DNA from: Candidatus Hydrogenedentota bacterium
GTDB taxonomy: Bacteria > Hydrogenedentota > Hydrogenedentia > Hydrogenedentales > CAILVY01
Direction: 5' to 3'
Length of the DNA: 64,000 nt
Assembly: GCA_029565395.1 (NCBI GenBank)
Contig: JAKQOG010000188.1
Span: forward strand, 1-64,000
A program made the translations under genes and the position numbers. Positions 9,704 to 17,938 of this stretch are shown here, in pieces. Within the stretch, counting starts at the first letter, position 1. Each line of letters opens with the position of its first letter. The notes below the pieces were generated by a model. It was not told where the DNA came from, made no database searches, and was given only the letters and a program-made list of their open reading frames with translations.

Positions 9704-9745
9704 CAACCCACTAAAAACAGATGCAGGCAGGGTGTCCATGCTGCA

Positions 9746-11287
9746 TTAATGGGTGGAATTTTCAACCGTATACATTTCCAACGTCGAGCTTGCAGACATC
9801 TCCCGTTCCACCGGCGGAACAGCCGTATTCTTCGTTTTCTCTGATGTGGCAAATGGCATGTAGGTTCCGTGGCCTTGGTGTAGCAGCCAGAAGCGTTTGG
9901 GCGCCAGGGAGTGATCTCCAATCCCTCGTGTGGTTAATGTAAATGCGTCTTTTTCCTTCACGCCAGGCGCGGCATCAATAGGAACGGTTGCAGGTGCATA
10001 CCCGAAGTGCGGACGGTAATATTCAAAACAAACCCGCTGGATGTCCGCCACATATAACACATCGCCTTCCTGCCAATTTTCCTGCACATGCCGGAGCAGC
10101 GGCTTTATCTCAGAAACGCCGCCAGGACCGGAGCGCGCTTCCACAAGCACCTTCATGCTCTGCACCACAGGCCGGGCCAGCAATACACTCAACAACACCA
10201 TTGCCGTTACACTCCACCGGATGCCGCCGCAGGTCCGCACCGCGTTCACACCTTCTGCGATCACCAATAGAAAGGAGGGAACTAAAAACAGAATGTATTG
10301 GTTTCTGAACGGATACTGATGCAATGCCGACGCCGCCATGACCAATCCCCCGGGAACCAGCAGCAGAAACAGCACCCTGCGCGCGCGAATCCAAAGGGAG
10401 AGGATGCCGATCATGCAGGCCATCAGTGCCAGTAAGGGCGTAGTTAATCCTCCGGGGAAACTGACGAAATGCGTCAAGAATTCCCGCCACACGCGAATAT
10501 CTTCCGCTGTTCTTGGCGGGATGGGCACGGAAAGATATGCGCAGGTCTGCGCGAATAGGTCCCCAAGATCACTGGCCGTCACGTTCATTCGGAATATATA
10601 CATATGAATCAGGAAGCTCAGTCCGCATGGGATGCCCCAGGCCAGCGTGCATAGGAGTACTCGTCTCTGTCGTTTCCAGGCTGACTCTATCAAGTCAACC
10701 ATGCCGATTCCCGCCAGCACAAACACGGCCGCCAGTGAATACCACAGCACCACCACCCCGAAGATCGCCATGTACATGCTCTTCTTTGGGCCATCCAGAC
10801 GCAATGCAATAAAATACGCGATGCATACCGCCAGCACATCCAGGGCATAATGCCGCACTTCGCTCGAATAATAGATGAGATGCTTGGAAAAGGCGAAGAA
10901 TGCCATGGCAATCAAGACAAATCCCCAATCACTAGCAGGAACGGAAGGATTATCTTTGCTGTCTTGATGTTTGGCCATACGCCATGCAATCCCCGCGAAC
11001 AGCCCTAGCGAAAGAATCCCCGCAAGCAGGGGAACCAAACGCAAGGCGTACTCGCTCCCCCCTGCGAATAGTGTCACCAGCTTGACGGTCCCCAGAAAGC
11101 CAATCGGAAAGGTTCCCGCCTCCAACGGTCCAATAAGCCCGGAAAACGGCTGCTGGAGTATAGCCACCGCAAGACACGCCTCGTCATACCAGAATTCGCG
11201 GTTGTGGAGATACTGCGCCAAACGCAGTACAATGCCTGACGCTAAAATGCCAACTAGCGCAAGGTGGTGAACCGTCCGGCGTTGCAT
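9746..11287 (-). CDS. GT39/PMT-like membrane glycosyltransferase
   Basis: 513-residue polytopic protein with about eleven hydrophobic helices. The first periplasmic loop contains NREFWYDEACLAV, the acidic DE motif where GT-C enzymes bind metal and the lipid-phosphate donor. The chosen start is the ATG at 11287 (MQRRTVHHLAL) because AGGAGAGG lies just upstream. The longer open frame to 11386 adds a basic stretch without a ribosome binding site. The C-terminal 100 residues form a soluble tail with DVLYVADIQRVCFEYY, a feature common in this family. Divergent from the TlpA-like gene, with an inverted repeat in the shared intergenic space. Confidence 0.8.
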   Translation of the reverse strand: MQRRTVHHLALVGILASGIVLRLAQYLHNREFWYDEACLAVAILQQPFSGLIGPLEAGTFPIGFLGTVKLVTLFAGGSEYALRLVPLLAGILSLGLFAGIAWRMAKHQDSKDNPSVPASDWGFVLIAMAFFAFSKHLIYYSSEVRHYALDVLAVCIAYFIALRLDGPKKSMYMAIFGVVVLWYSLAAVFVLAGIGMVDLIESAWKRQRRVLLCTLAWGIPCGLSFLIHMYIFRMNVTASDLGDLFAQTCAYLSVPIPPRTAEDIRVWREFLTHFVSFPGGLTTPLLALMACMIGILSLWIRARRVLFLLLVPGGLVMAASALHQYPFRNQYILFLVPSFLLVIAEGVNAVRTCGGIRWSVTAMVLLSVLLARPVVQSMKVLVEARSGPGGVSEIKPLLRHVQENWQEGDVLYVADIQRVCFEYYRPHFGYAPATVPIDAAPGVKEKDAFTLTTRGIGDHSLAPKRFWLLHQGHGTYMPFATSEKTKNTAVPPVEREMSASSTLEMYTVENSTH

Positions 11288-11357
11288 GCATCCTCTCCTG
11301 CGCCGCCCATTACGCGGCAGAGGCATTGTATACAGAAGGAAGTATTCCCCGCACGTT

Positions 11358-11387
11358 CGTGTTACTATAGAAGACAGTGGTAACACG
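11358..11387. repeat. Inverted repeat between divergent genes, possible operator
   Basis: Arms CGTGTTAC (11358-11365) and GTAACACG (11380-11387) are exact inverted complements separated by 14 bases. The element lies in the 123-base space between the divergent GT39 gene and the TlpA-like gene, so it could be a regulator site acting on one or both. No regulator gene is adjacent. Confidence 0.4.
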
Positions 11388-11410
11388 ATTGTAACTAAAA
11401 GGATACTGTT

Positions 11411-11914
11411 ATGGTAAGAAGGCGCCTTGTGATCCTGGTCCTGGGCATCGCGCTATGGGGATGTGCCACGCAACAGGGAGAAAAGACAGACCTTGCACCG
11501 CCCTTGCAGATTGCGCATTGGGTTAAGGGCGATCCGGTGGATTTGGCGGCGCTTCGAGGACAAAAAGCGGTGGTGGTGGAATTCTGGGCCACGTGGTGCG
11601 GCCCCTGCCGGGCGAGCATACCCCATCTGAGCGAATTGCAGTGCCACTATAAAGATTCCGCCGTATTTGTGGGCATCGCCGAAGAAACCCTAAGCGAAGT
11701 AAATCCGTTTGTAGAGAAAATGGGCGATCAAATGAACTACACCGTCGCCATTGATGATGGAGGAAAAACCGCCGCGGCCTATATGGACGCCAACAAGATA
11801 GATTACATTCCCTATGCCTTCATCATCGACAAATCCGGAAAACTGGTTTTCCACAGCCACCCCATGGACCCGAAATTCGAGGAGGAACTTAAAAAGGCCG
11901 TGGAGAGCAAGTGA
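11411..11914 (+). CDS. TlpA/ResA-type thioredoxin-fold lipoprotein
   Basis: 167-residue extracytoplasmic thiol-disulfide oxidoreductase. The signal peptide ends in lipobox LWGC, so it is probably anchored in a membrane on the periplasmic side. The active site WCGPC lies near residue 58 in VVEFWATWCGPCRASIPHL. A cis-proline follows in YIPYAFIIDKSGK near 135. Length and architecture fit TlpA/ResA proteins used in cytochrome c maturation or redox repair. The ATG follows AAAAGGAT. No cytochrome maturation gene is adjacent, so the exact role is open. Confidence 0.88.
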   Translation: MVRRRLVILVLGIALWGCATQQGEKTDLAPPLQIAHWVKGDPVDLAALRGQKAVVVEFWATWCGPCRASIPHLSELQCHYKDSAVFVGIAEETLSEVNPFVEKMGDQMNYTVAIDDGGKTAAAYMDANKIDYIPYAFIIDKSGKLVFHSHPMDPKFEEELKKAVESK

Positions 11915-11972
11915 TCTTTTATCTACGAATTGTTGGGATAAGTGATTGTCAATAAAATAAGAGCGGAGAGTA

Positions 11973-12233
11973 TCAACTCTTATAGACATCCCGACGATGG
12001 CCAATACGGATCACCAATACTACAAGCACATCGTCACGGATTTCATAGAGAACGCGGTATTCCCCAACGCGAATTCGATAAGTGTTGTTTTCTCCAGACA
12101 GTTTGACAACCCCTGCGGGACGGGGCATTACCGCCAACGCATCAATGTGGTCACGCATGCGTTCCTGTGTTTCTCGCGATAGCTGATGCAACTGCCGCCG
12201 GGCATGTTTGGAAAATTCAACGGAATAAGCCAT
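11973..12233 (-). CDS. RelE/ParE-superfamily toxin
   Basis: 86 residues. Sequence marks of the RelE fold are FSKHARRQLHQLS at the N-terminus, KLSGENNTYRIRVGEYRVLYEI in the core and VLVIRIGHRRDVYKS at the C-terminus, with the Arg/Tyr positions used for ribosome-dependent mRNA cleavage in RelE. It is encoded directly downstream of its presumed antitoxin with a gap of 9 bases, on the same strand. It appears intact. Confidence 0.88.
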   Translation of the reverse strand: MAYSVEFSKHARRQLHQLSRETQERMRDHIDALAVMPRPAGVVKLSGENNTYRIRVGEYRVLYEIRDDVLVVLVIRIGHRRDVYKS

Positions 12234-12242
12234 GCAAGCACC

Positions 12243-12494
12243 CTACAGGTTTAATTCCGCTTTGACCTGTTCCCAGGGAATTGTGCCTTCCTGTGCCATC
12301 TCTTCCCGCGCCTTCCGGATTTCCTCACGATCAATTTGATCCTCGATTTCTTCGATCCATTCCAGGAGGTCCAGAGACACTGCCGCCACACGTTTGCCTT
12401 GGTATTCTATGATGACACGGTCTTCCCCTGCAGCAACCTCGGTAATTGCCTCGGCAAGCTCGGGCGGGATATCTTTCAGAATTAGTTGTGTCAT
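12243..12494 (-). CDS. Antitoxin of the RelE-type pair (Phd/RelB-like)
   Basis: 83 residues from the ATG at 12494 (MTQLILKDIPPELAE). The open frame extends to 12548, but the extra residues look like untranslated leader. An N-terminal DNA-binding-like segment with VIIEYQGKRVAAVSLDLLEWIE resembles Phd/YefM-type antitoxins. It is followed by an acidic, charged helix (EEIEDQIDREEIRKAREEM) suited to wrap the toxin. Gene order antitoxin then toxin, and the close spacing, fit an autoregulated pair. Confidence 0.8.
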   Translation of the reverse strand: MTQLILKDIPPELAEAITEVAAGEDRVIIEYQGKRVAAVSLDLLEWIEEIEDQIDREEIRKAREEMAQEGTIPWEQVKAELNL

Positions 12495-12572
12495 ATCTAT
12501 TTTACATGTCCTATTTGGAATTGTACCTCTCCCGTAAAAGAAAAGCAATCACCCGGAAGAAAAAAAACAGAC

Positions 12573-13502
12573 TTATTCCCCGCGCCGCAGGGTGATGATC
12601 GCGGCTTCCGGGGGGCAATGGTAGCGGATGGGGAGGTCGGTGGTGCCGAGGCCGCGCGTAGTGAAGCCTTGCATGGATCCCATTTTCCAAACGCCTTTGA
12701 TGTATTCACGCGGGCAGCGTGCGTTGGGGTAGACCATGCCGATTATGGGCAGGCAGACCTGTCCTCCGTGCGTATGGCCGCAAAGATATAAGTCCACGCC
12801 GTGCTGCGCCGCCTCGGGAATTTTTTCGGGAGAATGGATCAACAGAATCTTAAACGCGTCGTCAGGAGCGCCCGCCAGAGCGTCCTCCAGATTGTCACAG
12901 CGGAACTTGTGCGGGTCGTCCACACCGCCGATCCATAGTTTGGCCTTGCCCATGGTCAACAGCACGCCTTCATTCATCAGTACACGGACACCTAGTTCTC
13001 TGAGTCCTGGGACGATATCGCTCAGGTCGTGATTACCCAGCACGCCGAAGGTGCCGTAGCGCGCCTCGATACCGGTGAGCACGCGGTGCAGATGCTCGTG
13101 GACCTTGTCTTGCAGCCCGAAATGGCCATAGCGATAGTCGCCGGTCATGAGGCACAGGTCTACGTCCATGCCTTTGAGCAGAGCAACGATGGATTCCGTA
13201 AACAACGTGTCGTTGGTGCTGAAGTGGAAATCTGAGAGATGAAGAATCCGCAGGCCGTCCAGATCTTCGGGAAGATTTGGATAGCGGAAGGTTAACTGAG
13301 TCAGGCCTGGTGTACGCGCATTGCGCCGGCCGCGTTCATACAGACCGCAGAGTTTGAGCACAACAGTAGCTAGTGTGGCGCGGAACTCGCTATACCAGTC
13401 GTGGAAATCCTGCTCATCACCCTCGCGCAGGTTCCAGTGGCGCTCCATGTCCAGCCGCTTGCGCCACAACGCTTCCGCACTTTCTTTCGAAGGTGTCTCC
13501 AC
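12573..13502 (-). CDS. Calcineurin-like metallophosphoesterase
   Basis: 309 residues. All five metallophosphoesterase blocks are visible in order: LHLSDFHF near 88, MTGDYRYG near 120, GNHD near 156, LLIHSPEKIP near 220, and CGHTHGGQVCLP near 243. The combination LSDxH and GHTHGGQ is typical of the YkuE/LpxG-like subgroup, some of which hydrolyse UDP-2,3-diacylglucosamine. The N-terminal 70 residues are charged and lack the membrane anchor found in several YkuE proteins. Substrate not assignable from sequence. Confidence 0.88.
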   Translation of the reverse strand: METPSKESAEALWRKRLDMERHWNLREGDEQDFHDWYSEFRATLATVVLKLCGLYERGRRNARTPGLTQLTFRYPNLPEDLDGLRILHLSDFHFSTNDTLFTESIVALLKGMDVDLCLMTGDYRYGHFGLQDKVHEHLHRVLTGIEARYGTFGVLGNHDLSDIVPGLRELGVRVLMNEGVLLTMGKAKLWIGGVDDPHKFRCDNLEDALAGAPDDAFKILLIHSPEKIPEAAQHGVDLYLCGHTHGGQVCLPIIGMVYPNARCPREYIKGVWKMGSMQGFTTRGLGTTDLPIRYHCPPEAAIITLRRGE

Positions 13503-13512
13503 GGTCCATTTC

Positions 13513-13549
13513 CAAAAACAACATAGCCACGGCGTTCATTTCCGCCGTG
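13513..13549 (-). terminator. Probable intrinsic terminator of the flagellin gene
   Basis: On the minus strand, 23 bases after the flagellin stop, a CACGGCG/CGCCGTG stem of 7 pairs with an 8-base loop (13528-13549) is followed by a T-rich run ending in five T residues. Confidence 0.55.
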
Positions 13550-13572
13550 ACTAGTAGTTTACCTAGATTTGG

Positions 13573-14379
13573 CTATCCACGCAATAAAGCGAGTGCGGAG
13601 CGCTGCGCTACATTCCCCTGCAGAATCGCCGCGATGCCTCCCTGCTGCATGATCTGGTTGCGGGTTCTGTCCATCACCGTTCTCGCGATGTCCGCGTCCC
13701 GGATCATGGATTCCGCGTTGGTGGCGTTCATCACACTGTTTTGAAGTTGGTTGATGTTGCTCTCAAAACGGTTCATTTGCGCGCCCAATCCGGCGCGGTT
13801 CTGATCGATGCGCGTGAGAGCCGTATCCACGTTGTTCAACGCCGCCGTGGCGCCCGCCGCCGTGCTCAAATCAAGACCCGTCAAGCCCAGTGCCGCCGTG
13901 TCGGATTGGTTCACGGTTACTTGGGCCCCGCCCTCCGTACCCAAGGGTGTCGTCGTATTGGCGTTCAACATCGCCTGGCCGTTGTATTGTGTATTTTGGG
14001 CCACATCGTCAATCTGGCCCATAAGCTGTTGCGCTTCCGCGTTAAGTGCATTGCGTTGATCCTGCGTCAGGGTGCCATTCGACGCCTGTACCGCCAATTC
14101 ACGGATGCGCTGAGTGGCTTGTTGTTGCACGTCCAGGCCTGCATCCGCTGTCTGGGCATAGTTCACCCCCGTCTGGAGGTTGTTCATTTCCTGCTGCCCC
14201 TGCAGAATCTTCGTGCGGAAGCGCTCTGAAATCGCCAGCCCCGCCGCATCGTCCGCCGCCTGATTAATGCGAAGGCCCGATCCCAATTTTTGCAAGGCAT
14301 TCGTCAGGGCTTTATTGGCCTGTTCGGTTTGGCGATTTGCGCCTAAAGCAGGAATATTGGAATTTATGCGCAGACCCAT
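13573..14379 (-). CDS. fliC: Flagellin (short form)
   Basis: 268-residue flagellin made almost only of the conserved D0/D1 domains. The N-terminal part has GLRINSNIPALGANRQ, LQKLGSGLRINQAADDAAGLAISERFR, and NLQTGVNYAQTADAGL. The C-terminal part has RIDQNRAGLGAQMNRFESNI and the terminal helix ending in QGNVAQRSALALLRG. Only about 60 residues separate the two halves, so surface-exposed D2/D3 domains are missing. It has no secretion signal, as expected for type III flagellar export. No chaperone, cap or other flagellar gene is nearby, so it is a detached flagellin locus. A ribosome binding site (GGGAG/AGGAAG) precedes the ATG. Confidence 0.93.
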   Translation of the reverse strand: MGLRINSNIPALGANRQTEQANKALTNALQKLGSGLRINQAADDAAGLAISERFRTKILQGQQEMNNLQTGVNYAQTADAGLDVQQQATQRIRELAVQASNGTLTQDQRNALNAEAQQLMGQIDDVAQNTQYNGQAMLNANTTTPLGTEGGAQVTVNQSDTAALGLTGLDLSTAAGATAALNNVDTALTRIDQNRAGLGAQMNRFESNINQLQNSVMNATNAESMIRDADIARTVMDRTRNQIMQQGGIAAILQGNVAQRSALALLRG

Positions 14380-14441
14380 AACTTCCTATCTCCCATGGTT
14401 ACGGCCTTATTTCGCATCCCTGCTTGGCCACTGTCCAGTAC

Positions 14442-14471
14442 ACTATATCATACTTTCTTCAGAACTGCCAA
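14442..14471 (-). promoter_or_regulatory. Candidate sigma-70-like promoter for flagellin
   Basis: On the minus strand TTGGCA (14466-14471), 18-base spacer, TATAGT (14442-14447), about 65 bases before the ATG. No convincing sigma-28 (TAAA then GCCGATAA) or sigma-54 element was found in the same interval. Confidence 0.35.
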
Positions 14472-14753
14472 GACTTTTTCATTCTTTTGGGCGCAATATA
14501 TGTGTTTGGCGCTCTATAAATTCCATCAATTCAATAATTTATAAAAAACAAGAGATGACTCAAGCGCCCCCGGTGTGGACCCCACATGTACAAGCTGCTT
14601 TACAACCAAGCGGGGGGGGGCATACCTATTCTTCGTTTGATCGGCATCAGGACAAAAGGCTGCGGTTGAATATGCTGGGCATGATCTCTACAATCGTTTT
14701 CAAGGAGTAAAGTGCCAAGCCGAGACTTGGGAACCCGGTTTTTTCCATAACAT
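14472..14753. other. Intergenic region between flagellin and menF
   Basis: No gene is supported here. It contains a run of nine G residues (14612-14620), which could be a slippage-prone tract, and near 14714-14746 a CCAAG/CTTGG hairpin followed by CTTGGGAACC and a run of six T residues. The latter shares the ACTTGGGAAC core of the terminator at 19224-19258. Orientation suggests it could end a transcript coming from the left or act as a leader element of menF. Confidence 0.4.
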
Positions 14754-16175
14754 ATGAAGTACACGCCTATGTCAATGCACTCTAAACATCCTGAGCCATA
14801 TCCCCCCAAAACGGCAGCACAGGCACTCGTCGCGGAAATGACAGGCCTGTTGATGAATACCCCCTCTGGATCGAACCCAACCCCTGTGCTTCGGGCGGAG
14901 GTTCCTCTCATGGCCTGTTCGCCACTGGAATGGCTCAGCGCCCAGCGCGAGGTTACACAGTATTATTGGTCGGACCGCGAGAGTACATTTGAGATGGCGG
15001 GAATTGGTGAGGCGGATGTGCTGATCCCTGGGGAAAAAACCGATACGGAGGCATTGTTTGACCATATTCGCAGGCAGTTGTCTCCGCAATATCCCAGCCT
15101 GCGGTATTACGGCGGATTCCGATTCCATAGAGGGCCTGTGAAGGGGGAGCGCTGGCGGGCGTTTAAAGAGTACCGGTTTGTTGTTCCCCGCGTGGAGGTG
15201 GTGCGGCGTGCCGATGCGTATTTCCTGGCATGCAATGCGAGAGCCGGCGGGCCTGATGAGAATGCGCGGACGCTGGAAACAGTGAAGACCACTCTGGGGA
15301 ATGTCCAGTTTCCAGACACATTCACTACTTTAGCCGTGCCCGCGATTCTTGCGCGGGAGGATCATCCGGATCGCGAAGGGTGGGATCGGTTGGTACACGG
15401 CATATTGGACGCCATTGCTAGAGGCGATCTGGAAAAAGTGGTGCTGGCGCGGGAGACCTGCTTCACGGCGGAAGTCCCTCTCGATCCCGTGGCGTTGCTG
15501 CTGCGGTTGTCAGAGTATAGTCCGGTTTCGTTCCGGTTTTGTTTTCATCCCGCGGATGATCGTGCGTTCATCGGCGCATCGCCGGAGCGGTTGTATCACC
15601 GGAACGGATGTTATTTACAGAGCGAGGCCATTGCAGGGACGCGCCCGCGTGGCAAGACAGAAGAACAGGATCGCATGTTTGGCGAAGAATTGATGAAGAC
15701 ACCGCGCCTGCGCCGTGAACAACAATTTGTAGTGGATATGTTGAAGAGCCGTTTTGAGAGCCTGTGCTACGAGGTGAAAGTGGAACCGGAGCCCTGGCTG
15801 TTGCGGCTGTCGAATTGTCAACATCTATGCACCCGCATTGAGGGATTGCTGAAGGATACTTTTGCGGACGCCTCGCTGATCGAAACGCTGCACCCCACGC
15901 CCGCGACCGGCGGCACACCACGGGACAAGGCGTTGCGCTTTATTGAGTCGGAAGAACCTTTTGATCGCGGGATCTATGCGTCTCCGACAGGCTGGGTGGG
16001 ATATGACAGCGCGGAATTTTGCGTGGCGATACGGTCCGGGCTGGTGCTGGGGAATACCCTGGCGCTTTACACGGGGGCGGGGGTGCTGGCAGGATCTACT
16101 CCGCAGGAAGAATGGGACGAAATTGAAACCAAATTGGCCAACTTTTTAACGGTGTTAAATATCGATGCTGGATAA
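14754..16175 (+). CDS. menF: Isochorismate synthase (MenF)
   Basis: Converts chorismate to isochorismate, the first committed step of the classical menaquinone pathway. It is a 473-residue chorismate-binding enzyme. Landmarks are KVVLARETCF near 230, with the catalytic Lys-containing segment, FIGASPERLYHRNG near 273, EAIAGTRPRGKTEEQD near 293, HPTPATGGTPRDKA near 385, and YASPTGWVGYDSAEFCVAIRSGLV near 412. Gly-Thr-Arg-Pro-Arg and the His-Pro-Thr-Pro-Ala-Thr-Gly-Gly block are typical of isochorismate rather than anthranilate synthases. The stop overlaps menD by 11 bases. The ATG at 14754 and MSMHS at residue 6 are both possible starts. Confidence 0.92.
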   Translation: MKYTPMSMHSKHPEPYPPKTAAQALVAEMTGLLMNTPSGSNPTPVLRAEVPLMACSPLEWLSAQREVTQYYWSDRESTFEMAGIGEADVLIPGEKTDTEALFDHIRRQLSPQYPSLRYYGGFRFHRGPVKGERWRAFKEYRFVVPRVEVVRRADAYFLACNARAGGPDENARTLETVKTTLGNVQFPDTFTTLAVPAILAREDHPDREGWDRLVHGILDAIARGDLEKVVLARETCFTAEVPLDPVALLLRLSEYSPVSFRFCFHPADDRAFIGASPERLYHRNGCYLQSEAIAGTRPRGKTEEQDRMFGEELMKTPRLRREQQFVVDMLKSRFESLCYEVKVEPEPWLLRLSNCQHLCTRIEGLLKDTFADASLIETLHPTPATGGTPRDKALRFIESEEPFDRGIYASPTGWVGYDSAEFCVAIRSGLVLGNTLALYTGAGVLAGSTPQEEWDEIETKLANFLTVLNIDAG

Positions 16176-17922
16176 TGCGCCAAACATAAATCATCTGTGG
16201 GCCGGGCTGCTGGTGGAAGAGCTGGCGCGTGGCGGTGTCTGTTGTTTTTGTATATCCCCCGGATCGCGGAGCACGCCATTAGCGATGGCGGCCGCGCGGC
16301 ATCCCCGGGTGCCTTCGGTGGTGCATTTTGACGAACGCGGCGCGGCATTCCATGCACTGGGCTGGGCATCGGCCACGGGCAAGCCTGCCGTGTTGATCTG
16401 CACTTCCGGCAGCGCCACGGCGAATTTCTGGCCGGCCGTGGTGGAGGCGTCCATGTCTGGCGTGCCGCTGATTCTGCTCACGGCGGACCGGCCGCCGGAG
16501 CTTCTGGATTGCGGTGCGAATCAAGCGATTGATCAAATCCGGCTGTATGGCGAGTATGTACGATGGTCGTTTACACTGCCGTGCCCGGACCCGGAGATTC
16601 CGCCGGGCATGGTATTAACTACGGTGGACCAGGCGCTTTATCGCGCGCAGCATCCGCCTGCCGGACCGGTGCATCTCAATTGCATGTTCCGTGAACCCCT
16701 TGCGCCGTTGCTCAAGGATCAGGAACAGATCAAGGCCTGCATGGAAACTCTTTCCAAGTGGAGGCATGCTCAAGCGCCCTTTACCTCCTTCCGCATCCCG
16801 AATATTCGCTTGAAAACGGAAGATGATCTTGCGCTGCTCAATCTGTTGAACGATGTGAAGCGCGGGCTATTGGTGGTGGGACGGTTGCGCACGGCTAAAG
16901 AGAGCGAGGCCGCGCGGCTGCTGGCGGAAACGTTGCAGTGGCCGGTGTTTCCGGATGTGTGTTCCGGAGTACGGCTTGCCGGTGCAACCAAGGCCCCCTA
17001 CGTGGCGCATTATGATCAACTGCTTCTCTCGGATACATTTCAACGGGAATGCACGCCGGAATTCGTGCTGCATTTGGGAGGAGCGATCACCTCGAAGCGA
17101 TTGCAGGAGCATCTGGCCCGTCTTCGGCCGGAATATATGCTGGTGAATGCACAGCCTTTCCGCCAGGATCCCTTTCACCAGGTTACGCACCGCGTGGAAA
17201 TGGGCATCACCGGTTTTGGCAAGTGGCTCACCCCATCGGTGCGCGATATCGGCGCACCCTCCTGGGGCAAGGATTTCTCCGAATATTCCCAGCGCATATC
17301 CCGGCAGGTGGATGACTGGTTGAACGAGGCATCCGCGCTCTCTGAGATTGCGGTGGCGCGCCTGGTGTCGCGGCAACGTCCCGCTGGAAGCATTGTATTT
17401 CTCGGCAACAGCATGCCTATCCGCGATATGGACATGTACGGTGCGCCGGATGGTCCCGAAGGATTAGTAGTGGCAAATCGTGGGGCGAGCGGCATCGACG
17501 GCAACATCGCCACGGCGGCGGGGTATGCGAACGCATTACAAACACCGGTTACGGCGGTGATTGGGGATTTGGCGGCGCTGCATGATCTAAATTCGGTATC
17601 GTTGCTGCGCGCCTCCGCTGCCCCGGTGATTCTCGTAGTGGTCAACAACAACGGCGGCGGCATTTTCTCATTGCTTCCCATCGCAGAGTATGAAGAGAAT
17701 TTTGAGAAGTGCTTTGGCACGCCACATGGGCTGACGTTTGAGGAAGCGGCCCGTATGTTTGGGATATCCTATGCCTGTCCGGATTCGCAGGAACTTTTTG
17801 CGCAGGCTTATGGGCAGGCAATAGCCAAAGGAAGTTCATCGCTGATTGAAGTGCGCACGGATCGTGCGGAAAATGTGCGCGCGCATCGTGAACTACAGGC
17901 GGCGTTACGTACGGTCATATAA
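16165..17922 (+). CDS. menD: MenD, SEPHCHC synthase
   Basis: Thiamine-diphosphate enzyme that joins isochorismate and 2-oxoglutarate to give 2-succinyl-5-enolpyruvyl-6-hydroxy-3-cyclohexene-1-carboxylate. It has 585 residues. The N-terminal domain shows CISPGSRSTPLAMAAARH and VHFDERGAAFHALGWASATG with the catalytic Glu; then CTSGSATANFWPAVVEASMS and LTADRPPELLDCGANQAIDQ. The C-terminal ThDP-binding region has GASGIDGNIATAAGYA, VIGDLAALHDLNSV and VVNNNGGGIFSLLP. It is translationally coupled to menF. menH, menC, menE and menB are not in this window. Confident assignment. Confidence 0.94.
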   Translation: MLDNAPNINHLWAGLLVEELARGGVCCFCISPGSRSTPLAMAAARHPRVPSVVHFDERGAAFHALGWASATGKPAVLICTSGSATANFWPAVVEASMSGVPLILLTADRPPELLDCGANQAIDQIRLYGEYVRWSFTLPCPDPEIPPGMVLTTVDQALYRAQHPPAGPVHLNCMFREPLAPLLKDQEQIKACMETLSKWRHAQAPFTSFRIPNIRLKTEDDLALLNLLNDVKRGLLVVGRLRTAKESEAARLLAETLQWPVFPDVCSGVRLAGATKAPYVAHYDQLLLSDTFQRECTPEFVLHLGGAITSKRLQEHLARLRPEYMLVNAQPFRQDPFHQVTHRVEMGITGFGKWLTPSVRDIGAPSWGKDFSEYSQRISRQVDDWLNEASALSEIAVARLVSRQRPAGSIVFLGNSMPIRDMDMYGAPDGPEGLVVANRGASGIDGNIATAAGYANALQTPVTAVIGDLAALHDLNSVSLLRASAAPVILVVVNNNGGGIFSLLPIAEYEENFEKCFGTPHGLTFEEAARMFGISYACPDSQELFAQAYGQAIAKGSSSLIEVRTDRAENVRAHRELQAALRTVI

Positions 17923-17938
17923 CACAAGGAGACAAGTC

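Noticed and set aside
14380-14480. Sigma-54 type element (TGG...TGC) before the flagellin
   Set aside because: The GG-to-GC spacing is 12 bases rather than 10, so it does not fit the sigma-54 consensus.
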